Of a stretch of 64,000 bases of DNA, positions 47,479 through 56,489 are shown piece after piece. The first letter of the stretch is position 1, and every line of letters begins with the position of its first letter. Below the pieces are notes generated by a model, which saw only the letters and a program-made list of their open reading frames with translations, did not search any database and was not told the DNA's origin. The stretch is taken from positions 496,001 through 560,000 of the forward strand of contig JADANN010000434.1 of the NCBI GenBank assembly GCA_018806985.1, written 5' to 3'. This stretch comes from Angiostrongylus vasorum. Lineage: Eukaryota > Nematoda > Chromadorea > Rhabditida > Metastrongylidae. The translations under genes were made by a program, and so were the position numbers.

Positions 47479-47820
47479 CTAAGTGTCCAGGTATAATCAA
47501 CCATGCCACAACAAGTTGACTTGGGCCGTACCTGTTCGTATTTGAAATTCAAAAATCCACATTGCCTTATCAAATATGTTTTAAGTGAATAGGCTTCAGA
47601 AAACCAGAAAGCTTGGGAAAGCTGGTGGCTAAGTTTCATTTTATACGAATAACTCGAGTAAATCTACGTCTTAGCACTATGATTTCATTATTTCACTAGA
47701 GAAATTATACTTATTCCCTTTCTGCTTTTCTCGTTCTGTTGCCTTTAATATACCATCACGTTAGTCATACCATTATGTCTGCTTTTTTCATTCTCAAATA
47801 ATTTACTAAAGTACTTGTAC

Positions 47821-48442
47821 CTGTCATCATAGCAACTGTGGTTTGCCTAAGAGAGTACTGTGTGATGAACTGTTTCATGTCAGCTATGCATGCTTCCTCG
47901 CCTTGTTCCATGAACTCGTCCAGCTCCTCCGGTCGATCCAGTGTGGTTATTTCCTTCATAGGTGTTCGTAAACTCCGTATCGGTCTCCCTGCGATGTTAT
48001 TTTCATATCTAAACGCCGTAGGTAATGGTGCCGTTGAGGAAGGAACGGCTGCTGCTTCAGAGACGTTCACACTGGAATCAGGTGTTTGCGAAGTTGTCGG
48101 TTCGGACGGAGCGGCTACGGATGCCGGAGGGACAGTCTGGACGCTCAGTCGCTCCGGCGACTGGCTGACTATTTCTGACGGCGACGCCGAAATCGTTACG
48201 GGAACCGGCGGCTGCGCCTGCAAAGCTTGCAACAACATTGGGCCGGACGTGTCGATTTCTGATTGCCGTTGGTCATCTCGCGAGTTTATCAAACTCGACA
48301 AAAACACCGATTGAGCAGATGCATCTAACGAACTGTCCATTTGTTCCAGTTGTCGAAAAGCCTCGGCGATTTGTGCTGGCGATATGCCCGTACTGCGTAA
48401 TCGCCTAATAAGCTCGAGCTGTTCCACAGTAAATAATACCAT
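47821..48442 (-). CDS. hmbx-1: hmbx-1, first coding exon (dimerisation helix and N-terminal half of POU-specific-like domain)
   Basis: Encodes 207 codons plus one base of an HMBOX1/HNF1-family homeodomain transcription factor, expected to be nuclear. Residues about 4-37 (FTVEQLELIRRLRSTGIS) resemble the N-terminal helical segment of vertebrate HMBOX1. Residues about 40-165 are Ser/Pro/Thr/Ala-rich linker. Residues about 168-208 (PEELDEF, then MKQFITQYSLRQTTVAMMTG) match the first half of the POU-specific-like domain of HMBOX1. The ATG at 48442 is preceded directly by an in-frame TAG, so translation starts here unless that AG is itself a splice or trans-splice acceptor. The exon ends ACAG|GTACAAGT, a strong donor in phase 1. 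C. elegans hmbx-1 is the probable orthologue, named from memory of the family. Confident as a gene part; exact 5' UTR unknown. Confidence 0.9.
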
Positions 48443-49020
48443 CTAATATCAACTTGCGAACCAGATAGAATGATGATTGAATTGCCAGCGATGATGAGGT
48501 GGTCAACGGCTATCCAGGCCTTCAGATTTTAATATTTTTTGGGATGAAATCTTGAATGAAGATGGTAACGACTACCGAATGAGGAAATAGAGATAGGTGG
48601 TGGTGTTCGCGACCAAACCAATAACTATGCTTGGGGGGGTGGAGAAAACGGTGATGGTGTTCGACGTAGGCGGAGTCAGCAATCGGGGTCAACGCGATGA
48701 CAGATAACACCAGAGAACGTATAGTATTCGCGATAGGACACGTGCACTAATTGCAAACAGGGGCGGAGTTCGGGCCGACGTCGCCGGGCAGCCGCCAGCT
48801 CCGTCACGCCTCTTCGTCGAGTGTGGCCCGGCTTCACCAGACTAGGTGAGCAAGCCACGTTGTTGAGTTAGCAGTACGCCAACCGAAGTCATTCCATTCA
48901 CAATCTCTTCATTCGTCGACATGTCAGCATTGTTAAAAGAGTGACAGAGTTGCGGTAAGGACGCTGAGTCGCCTTCGGTTCTCATTACAGACGTAGCAAA
49001 ACGAGCATGTTGTACGCTTT
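48443..49020 (-). promoter_or_regulatory. hmbx-1 upstream region with a GC-rich patch
   Basis: Immediately 5' of the hmbx-1 start. Bases about 48750-48850 are strikingly richer in G, C and CpG than the surrounding AT-rich DNA. Position suggests promoter or 5' UTR, but no TATA box, initiator or upstream exon can be fixed by eye. A pyrimidine-poor AG sits right before the ATG and could be a trans-splice acceptor. Confidence 0.3.
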
Positions 49021-49844
49021 ATGATAACTAAAGAACTGGAACTAAGGAAAGAAAGGGATTAATGGGATACTATAATGAACACTAAATCTAGAGAGAAAAT
49101 CGCGGGAAGGAATCACGAATGGTATTACCAGTAGTTTAGTGAGCAAACATCACTACAAGGACGAAAATAGCTTCATTGTTTGCGATTAAGAACGATAATA
49201 CTGAAGAACGTAGAGATTATAGCACACAAAGGAAAAATGCGAACGATCCAGAGAGACGCAGAAGTGAATCTCAGACTAGGGCCTGCTGTGCCTCATGTGT
49301 GCAACATGTTCTTGAATGTTTGATCACTGATAAACATTATGAATGATTAGTACTTCAAAGACACGTCACACTGGTTAAAGATGACAACCGTATCTCTTCT
49401 GAGAAGGGTTACAGTGGTGCTGAAAATGGACGAAACTATTTTCGAACATAGTTGCACTTACGAGGCGGGTAATGAGAACATTGCACTGGACCTTTTGCTG
49501 TTAGCCTATTAAAGAAAGTATGATGACGTCATAATAAAAAATTGCGGGGGAGAAGTCTTGGAAGTAGGACGCTCAGCAAGAAGTGTACTATTTTTAGTAC
49601 GTATAACATATAACCAATGGAATAGAAAAGTACTGTTTGCATTGTCAGGTACTTATTAAACATTCATTCCCGCAGTTTCATTCGTTTATTGTTATCACTA
49701 TTCTAATAAATGGTCTAGCCAAATTAAACAATAAATAACATAATTTATGAGGAATACTTGTTTCAGAGTTCGCGTCATGTTGATGGAAATAATGAGGGTG
49801 ATTTTACTCAACAGCTCCACTTAGCAACTCTTATAAGGACTCGG
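48859..49844. other. No gene recognised upstream of hmbx-1
   Basis: Unique AT-rich sequence between the GC-rich patch and the next SINE-A. Regulatory content cannot be judged by eye. Confidence 0.5.
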
Positions 49845-50140
49845 TATTCGCATATAGCGCAGTGGTTAGAGGTGCTCTGAAATACATTTGCAGTCGCTGG
49901 GTTCCATCCTGATCACCAAGTTTACCAAGCGTTCGATCCCACAAAGGTCGGAAAATTGTTACAAGATTTGTCTGGAGGAATAAAACATGAATTTGATACA
50001 TTGAGAGGCCATCGTAAGTCATTATATAGATTGAACACTAATTCAATCACCTTTACGACGTTACGAACGAAGTAGAATTAACGGGGCAGTCCTCAAGGAC
50101 TGATTATCACTCATTGTTCTTATCCTTTATGCGCAAATTA
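49845..50140 (+). mobile_element. SINE-A
   Basis: Head CGCATATAGCGCAGTGGTTA with a strong A box, B-box-like GGGTTCCATCC, body GATTGAACACTAATTCAATC, tail GTTCTTATCCTTTATG. Divergent body. Confidence 0.75.
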
Positions 50141-50187
50141 CTGAACAAAGGCAAAAAGAACATGGGCGTAGTTGAAACTGCACGACC

Positions 50188-50392
50188 CTTCTTTCAGCTC
50201 CACTGCGCGGATCCCAGCAACTCTTCTATTCTGTTGGTTTTCCTCCCATCCAACATCCACTAAGGTTTCAGAACTTTGCGTGTTGGTTCGGTTGCTGATT
50301 GAGGAGTTCCATATTTGTTATGAATGTTGTTGATTGTTGATCGAGTTGATGCTACTGGGGACCTGGGATAGCCAGAATAGAGCGTTCCCCCG
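50188..50392 (-). mobile_element. SINE-B 3' half
   Basis: CTGCGCGGATCCCAGCAACT, CATCCAACATCCACTAAGG, AATAGAGCGTTCCCCC. Head and core absent. Confidence 0.72.
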
Positions 50393-50847
50393 ATGTGATG
50401 ATATTAATACTTTCAAAAAACAATAATACACTACTGAGTTAACACTTATAGGATGTCTCGTCCTCTTATCTTAGGCATTCGTTATCACAAGCCATGCCTA
50501 TATTTGTACAAACAATAGCAGTTCAAACATCTAGACATTCACTGTGGTTGACGGAATCCATGAAACAATTATTTGCCTTCGTGACTGGCCTGATTTGAAA
50601 TTTGAAAGGTTCGTTTTCTACTAATATGCTTCTCCTAAGTGCGTTATCTGATAATATCTATCCGTCACAAGCATTGCACTGATAACGTCAGCGTGGTACG
50701 GATTTATTTGCCAAGAAAAGGCCCACTAAAACCGCATAATCGGAATCGGCTAAAGGCTATCTTGTAATAGTATCGCATTCTAATCCAAGTGCTACTTATA
50801 CCCTGATTATGTACTTTCATTGCGATTACTTCTTTATGATATAAGAC

Positions 50848-50849
50848 AC

Positions 50850-50898
<49 letters not shown>

Positions 50899-50900
50899 TA
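50848..50900. repeat. TA dinucleotide microsatellite
   Basis: (TA)n with CATA interruptions at both edges. Confidence 0.9.
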
Positions 50901-51217
50901 GAATTGGCTAAGACCCGTTTATTAACATAAGTAGTTTTTTTAAACTCTGTTGGAGCTTTGGCTATTTTTTAAAACAAGAGTCGGCTTATAAACGTGCTGC
51001 TTTGCTACATGCAAACTAATCTAGTGCGAACTCCTACAGGATGGATTGTCTGAGGAGGAAGAAATTGTTATCAATTAACAATTAATCAGTCAATCAATCG
51101 ATTTGTTTAAAAGGGTATTGCTAGTGAAGCTGCTTCATTGGAGCAGTACCACACTCCAGAAAATTCTACTTTAAGCGACTACGAAGAACCGTGGCCCAAG
51201 AAGAATGGACGACTGTG

Positions 51218-51312
51218 AACAACTGATTTGGATCAGGATCTAAAGAAGGTTTAGACGTAGAAACGTTAGCCGAATGGTTCTTTCATACCAACGTCGTGTT
51301 AAATTATCAGCG
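51218..51312 (+). mobile_element. Solo terminal repeat, Penelope-associated family (diverged)
   Basis: GATCTAAAGAAGGTTTAGAC, then GTAGAAACGTTAGCCGAATG and ACCAACGTCGTGTTAAATTA keep the order of the family motif with substitutions. No second arm seen. Confidence 0.5.
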
Positions 51313-51514
51313 AAAGAAGACATTGATTAATTACACTGAGGTTAAAGCAAAGTCGTTTTTTTAAAACGATGCAGGAGTTCTCGAATATTGGGAAATCGGT
51401 GCATTAATACTAAAGACCCGAGGGCAGTATCCTGGAAATTGCCGACGGTTCTTCAATAATTGGAATACTTGTAAAGTTAAAACATGATTGGCTTATAGAA
51501 AAGACTTAGCCCTA

Positions 51515-51786
51515 TCTAAAGGCTCAACTTTGATCAATCCCTGAAGGATGCGCCATGCATTCGACTTCACTTAGCATCGTTGGAGGTGATTGAATGCATA
51601 TCTGGCCTTTACAATGACTTTTGGTGGCCTACCGATGTATCGAGCCAGTGCTGCTATCCTCCCAGACAACTCTGGCAACAATTTGCCGACCCCGGAGGGA
51701 TGGAAGGCTTCGTGAGCCATGGGTAGGGATCGATTCCACGTCTCTGTCGCAGTGGCGCCTCCAACCACTGCGCCACACGCGCCCTT
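51515..51786 (-). mobile_element. SINE-A
   Basis: CTCAACTTTGATCAATCCCT to head CCACTGCGCCACACGCGCCC. Very close to the family consensus except for the eroded tail, so probably young. Confidence 0.87.
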
Positions 51787-52360
51787 AAAAGTGGGTACGA
51801 TTCATTAAATCTATTGCCTAACCTTTAATGTGTCCTTAATCGAACAAAAACTTTATGCATTCATCTTTACAATTTAAATCTGCGGATGAAATAAAAAGAA
51901 AATTAAATTTTTAAGGCTTCACGAGAAATTTGGTTCCTTTTTCAAACAGGAGATTTGACGAAATGAGATGACGGAAGCACGACTTTTGTATCTGTAGAAT
52001 AAGGTCTTCTACTTTTTAGAGCAGCACTTCTTTTTTATCCAGAAGAATGTGCAAATTCTAACGACTTTATTTCAGCTGGTAAAGTTTACTACTAGCTGAG
52101 AGATGAGTTTAAAGTTTTGGAAGTGGCTCTGACTTTTGTACGGTATGAGTGGAAACCAACTTATACCGGTTTCGACGTGCAAAGTGATCGAGGAACACCT
52201 GTACGGATTCACGAGGATGAAAAGGAACAGAATCTTGTGAAATCACTGTTATCCATGATTTTAAGTAATCTTAGAATTGTGCAAACTACATCGTAGCACA
52301 TGAGTGACGCAGCATAGAATCAACATAGGGAATCCACTATGGTTGTAGGAAAAGCCTGTA

Positions 52361-52414
52361 TTATATATATGTATATATATATATATATATACATATGTAT
52401 ATATATATATATGT
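52361..52414. repeat. TA/TATG microsatellite
   Basis: (TA)n broken by GTATA and CATATG. Confidence 0.9.
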
Positions 52415-52785
52415 CTGATAGCAAATGGAAGCAGAAATTACTCCTTTGGTTTGCACTTCTAAGTAAATCCTTGATTATGATGAATTTCTATGTTTAACGG
52501 CTCCTACCTATAAATGCATAGTAGTGAGATATTTGAGAAGGCTTTCTATGGTTACAATAAGCCGTGAAGTCACATATCTTTCGTTATACATATGTATATA
52601 TTATGTATGCACTGCACACATTATGCATGGACTGGGTCTTGACAGGTTTTTAGGCTTTATATTCGTGCCGATTTGCTTTTGTAGCGATTCAATATGGAAA
52701 GAGAGCAAGAATAACTCCCTTTCATTTCTGCCTTTCGCTCTGAGCCAAACTTCTTCTAACAACTCTTTCTACCATGTTTACAGTT

Positions 52786-53109
52786 TACCGGTGGATTTCC
52801 AAACTTCGTAAGGAGCGGCTATGTGGGCACGGTCTAACAGTGTATGAGGTCCAACCATGTTTGCAAGGCTTCCAAGTTTTAAACAAGACGATCGATCCAA
52901 AGAGAGAAGACAAAACAGATTTGATTTCGTACGCTAAGAAACACACACGAAAACTTCGAGATAAGTTCTTTGATGTACAGACAAATTATAACCATTTGAA
53001 AGCAGGAAGTTACTTTTCGGTCACCCTCTATTCAACTAACAATGTGCCACGTGGAAACACATCACGTAGCCTCTCGCCTACAGGTTCCTCACACGAAGAG
53101 GATTTGTAG
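52786..53109 (+). CDS. unrecognised ORF, possible terminal exon
   Basis: An open frame of about 107 codons follows a plausible acceptor (CTACCATGTTTACAG) and ends at TAG 53107-53109. It reads YRWISKLRKERLCGHG, LTVYEVQPCLQGFQVLNKTI, a Lys/Asp-rich stretch and then KAGSYFSVTLYS, ending SPTGSSHEEDL. The composition looks protein-like: charged, with no low-complexity run and no overlap with any repeat family in the window. I do not recognise the family. It might be the last exon of a plus-strand gene or a relic of an unknown mobile element. No upstream partner exon was found. Confidence 0.33.
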   Translation, partial: YRWISKLRKERLCGHGLTVYEVQPCLQGFQVLNKTIDPKREDKTDLISYAKKHTRKLRDKFFDVQTNYNHLKAGSYFSVTLYSTNNVPRGNTSRSLSPTGSSHEEDL

Positions 53110-53404
53110 ACCACCTGGGACCATCACATTGTCAAAAAAGTGAATTCAACCATTAAGAATTGTACCATAAACAGGTTATTCATATGTTCTCGGCTAATCC
53201 TTTACAGACCAGGCATAGTCCTGTTCTTTGGGGAATGGAGCACTATTTTTCCGCAGACATAAAATAGAAAGTAAAAACACTGTTATTTTGACTGTAGCTT
53301 CATCTTGACTGCGTTCGATGCAGAATTGTGCTCATCAAATCATTCTCTTGACGGGTAACTGCTGAAGCCACAAATAGGGGGTTGTGAGAAAGCCAAATGA
53401 AGGA

Positions 53405-53562
53405 CCTCGATTGGTGTTATGGATAGCACATGAGCCACGGTAAGGGTAATCGCAGGTTCGAAGCCTGACCGGAGCTCTGAATTCTGCGCATATCTCTTCA
53501 TCCTGATTGTTACACTTCATGTTATACCTTGCCGTAAAAAAATAATAGGCAGTAAGTAGAAA
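53405..53562 (+). mobile_element. SINE-C relative with a distinct tRNA-like head
   Basis: Head GGATAGCACATGAGCCACGG with B box GGTTCGAAGCC at 53455-53465, joined to the SINE-C 3' half (CGGAGCTCTGAATTCTGCGC, CTTGCCGTAAAAAAATAATA, GGCAGTAAGTAGA). Confidence 0.7.
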
Positions 53563-53587
53563 CTTTTACCAAGTGAGTGTTTTTATT

Positions 53588-53660
53588 CTCCCAGACAGTT
53601 CCAGTACCAGTTTTTCAACCGTAAAGTGAACGATTTGGCAAGCCCGGGGTGTTGATCTTT
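53588..53660 (-). mobile_element. SINE core fragment (SINE-B like)
   Basis: TCTCCCAGACAGTTCCAGTA, then AACGATTTGGCAAGCCCGGG. Confidence 0.5.
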
Positions 53661-53669
53661 TCTATAACT

Positions 53670-53988
53670 CTAATTGAAATGTATTATTTCCCTGATGAGC
53701 TCACACGAAGTTGATAAAAATATTTATTTTAGGCTGACATTTCGACGTCTTCGTCTTTATCAGAAACGAGTCGATGGTTGATCACCGAGTGAGTGTCCCT
53801 CATTCGAGATGGTCCGCTGAGGAAGACTTAACTCGACACGAAGGGGAAACCGTTACATCGAGACGAAGAACAAGGGTGGACCATCGACTCGGATCATCGG
53901 CTCTGATGAAGACGAAGACGTCGAGACGTTGACCAAAAATAAATATTTTTATCAACCTTGTATAAGATCATCTAATGGAATAATTTTA
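53670..53988. mobile_element. Fold-back repeat of the Penelope-associated terminal family, second copy
   Basis: Left arm 53680-53790 and right arm 53880-53985 are inverted copies of each other: GATGAGCTCACACGAAGTTG on the left, TCAACCTTGTATAAGATCATC on the right when complemented. GAAGACGTCGAGACGTTGAC is at the inner edge. The spacer (about 53790-53880) is unique here. Confidence 0.7.
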
Positions 53989-54249
53989 TGAGCACCGTAA
54001 GGAATATGCAACAATTCAAACACCGTTTTTTCGTGTTTATCTCATTAGCATGGGATTGGCAAACAAAGTTTCTATGGTGTTTCACATTCTAGGACTCAAC
54101 TTGAGGGACAGTAGTGATACCGTGAATGTACAAAAAAGGAAAAGGTTGAGAGCAGAATGAGTACACGGACCTGAATACATCAACGTGAGCAGATCTTAAA
54201 TTGCGATGAGATGGCTGTTCTGAGTTTGACTATTTTTTAAATTTTTGTA

Positions 54250-54485
54250 TGACTCGTCTTCATATCTAATGCATGGATCCTACTACTCCCTGAATTCGGT
54301 TCGTTTCCCTCATATCAACTGTTCACGAAGATCCTCGACTTTTTTTGAGTGTGGGTTCGGCAGCCGGTTGAGGATTTTCGCACTTATTATGAAATTCATT
54401 GGGTGGCGGTTGAGTCAATTTTCTCTGGAGTCCTGGGTGGCCCACTTAGAGCCCCTTCCAACTGGATTGAAGGCACTCTTTAATG
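54250..54485 (-). mobile_element. SINE-B 3' half
   Basis: CATGGATCCTACTACTCCCT, CAACTGTTCACGAAGATCCT, AACTGGATTGAAGGCACTC. The same breakpoint before the core as at 31140. Confidence 0.72.
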
Positions 54486-54889
54486 ATGCCTTGCTCACTC
54501 ATAGACTTATTCGTATTCTGTTTTCCTACATGCAGTTTCCCCTTTCATAGTATTAAATTCCATGCTTTAGAGCGTACTATCACGAGGTAAAGCGTCTACA
54601 GACCTACTAGTAGGTTGGCAGACCATTTCAGCTTCAACAATTTTTTACCTGCTTCCAAGTTATTCGTATTGTGGATTAAATGTTCCTAGTGCCCGTAATC
54701 TGAGATGTCCTTATCTAGCTTCTGATTACCCAATAATTTAGCTTCAGTTTGCCTTACCAACCTACCAATTTCGTTGCCTGTTGACCATCTACAGCTTCTC
54801 CGCTGCTTCGGTTTCCTTCTTCAAAAATGTTGACAGAGTCTCGATATATTTATTTATGTGATCTTATAAACTGATCTTCTTTAGCTGAT

Positions 54890-55645
54890 CCGAGGTTGGT
54901 ATAGGTGTTCGTTGACGTTGTCGTTGTTGTTCGTGTTGTTGCTCGATGGCTGACGTTTCGGCGATTTCGCCTTCCTCAGAGCCTGGACGTATTTTATATT
55001 AGAACACTTTAATTATTCAGTGGAAAAGGCTAAAGTATTAATGAAGATCAAAGTTTTAATAGATGGTGGGTTAGGATGCTACGGTCATACTGAAAGGCTA
55101 CTCACCGTGATGTAACGAGTGGTACTGGCCCACGCATTGTTCACGTGGGGTCGCGAGCACGACACACCCCGGGGTCAAAATATCATTTTGAAATAGGGCG
55201 CCAGGTCACGTGTGATAGTGAGGCATTCGTCTTCCCGTTCATCTTTGGATTTTTGAAATTTATCCAAAACGCTTCGAGAGTTTTGCGCGTTAATGTTTTC
55301 GACTCCTGCGCTGGGATCCGTACAGTCACTTCAAAAATCATCGCCGTTGTGCTTTTATGCCCTATGCGTACCTACAGGAGTGTTTTGACGAATTTTAGCT
55401 TTCCCATCTAGATGTTCTTTTATGCGGACACAAAGTGGTCTACCCGTTTCCCCAATATATTCCTCACCGCATGCGTTACATGAGAACAAGTATATTATAC
55501 CTGAACTATCCCCGTCTCTCCCATTAGGATAGATCAAACAGTTTTTTGAGGTGCACGGACGACCATAGAGACGGTTGCGAACTAACTGACGGCGTACGGT
55601 ATTGGGTGGGATGTCAATAATCGTTATATAATTTTCAAGACCACT
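54890..55645 (-). mobile_element. Penelope-like element fragment: GIY-YIG endonuclease and 3' terminal motif
   Basis: Minus-strand reading: about 55625-55355 gives IDIPPNTVRRQLVRNRLYGR, a Cys-containing linker, IIYLFSCNACGEEYIGETGR and PLCVRIKEHLDGKAK. After one frameshift near 55350, 55345-55190 gives FEVTVRIPAQESKTLTRKTL and EAFWINFKNPKMNGKTN. This is nearly a whole GIY-YIG module with its catalytic Tyr/Ile/Gly/Arg/Glu context. About 220 bp further down (54985-54945) lies CTGAGGAAGGCGAAATCGCC followed by GAAACGTCAG, the same motif found near the other copy. The RT domain is missing. Confidence 0.82.
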
Positions 55646-55916
55646 TTTTCCTTAAGCATATCTTAATGGCGTAACTTATTTCATATGATATGAAGGGTAG
55701 CTTAAAGGGATCTTACTTACGTCCGAAACATTATTTTGGGGAACTACCCTACGTTTTTTGTTCAACCCGAATGGCTTCTACGTCGTAGCCATTGGAAATG
55801 GCAATTTTTCGTGCCATGTTTTGCGATTCCTTCCTTTCATCTTCTCCATTTTCTTGGGCAAATTACTGTTGTTCGTGAGTGCCGCAATGGCTTAATATGT
55901 TGCTTGTGTCATGCCA

Positions 55917-56205
55917 CATGGGTGTAGCGCAATGGTTAGACGTGCTCTTCTATGTACAAGTGGACTTTAGTTCGACTCAAGAGTTCACCAAGCGTAGATC
56001 CTTCCGTGCTCAGGAAATTACTACCGGACCTGTCTAGGAGGATAGAAGCGTTAACTTCATGCATCGGCAGGCCACCGCAAGCGACCGTATAAGACAAATA
56101 TACATTCAGTCACCCTACGATGTTACGAATGGAGCTAAGTGAATGAAAGAACCCCCATGAATTGAGCATCACCGAATGCCTCATCCTTCATCTCTTATCA
56201 TTTCA
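55917..56205 (+). mobile_element. SINE-A, diverged
   Basis: Head ATGGGTGTAGCGCAATGGTT, body ACATTCAGTCACCCTACGAT, tail CCTCATCCTTCATCTCTTAT. Confidence 0.72.
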
Positions 56206-56489
56206 CAAGCATCACAAATCGCGATTTTGTTTACTGCTTGTGATCTGTGGAATATCTGCTTAGTATAACGGGATATACAGTTCTAGGAAGCTACGGAGTA
56301 GATATGGCAAATGATCAACGGATTTCTAAGATGGATATGAGCTGCTAGTAGCCCAAAGCTGCCACACGTATGTCATCAGTCAGTGACTGCGCTTGCTCTG
56401 CAGAGATCCAAGCATGGCAAGCAATGCGACCTCGTAATAATATCCAAAAAAATGTATGGATCATAGGTGATGACACGCGGAGAATATTC

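Larger units (their letters stand above)
33743..47820 (-). other. hmbx-1 large intron interval (about 14.1 kb), probably hiding one exon
   Basis: Both flanking exons are phase 1, so they could splice directly or enclose an exon whose length is a multiple of three. Content recognised: SINE-A copies, SINE-B pieces, one SINE-C, two RTE-tail repeats and two microsatellites (listed separately). Nothing recognisable is seen in 35063-35565, 36596-38150, 38876-39240, 39545-40226, 40346-41045, 41106-41819, 42106-42586, 43026-43975, 44227-44852, 45206-45804 and 46067-47099. Confidence 0.6.

Noticed and set aside
47533..47640. Candidate missing hmbx-1 exon: after CTTAG one frame reads TSFPKLSGFL, vaguely like the HMBOX recognition helix, and another frame ends at a CAG|GTACGG donor
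   Set aside because: The first frame hits a stop with no usable phase-1 donor. The second frame ends in phase 0, which does not fit the next exon. The acceptor lacks a pyrimidine tract.
47838..48314. 158-codon plus-strand frame
   Set aside because: Antisense shadow of the first hmbx-1 exon, whose minus reading has recognised domains and splice signals.
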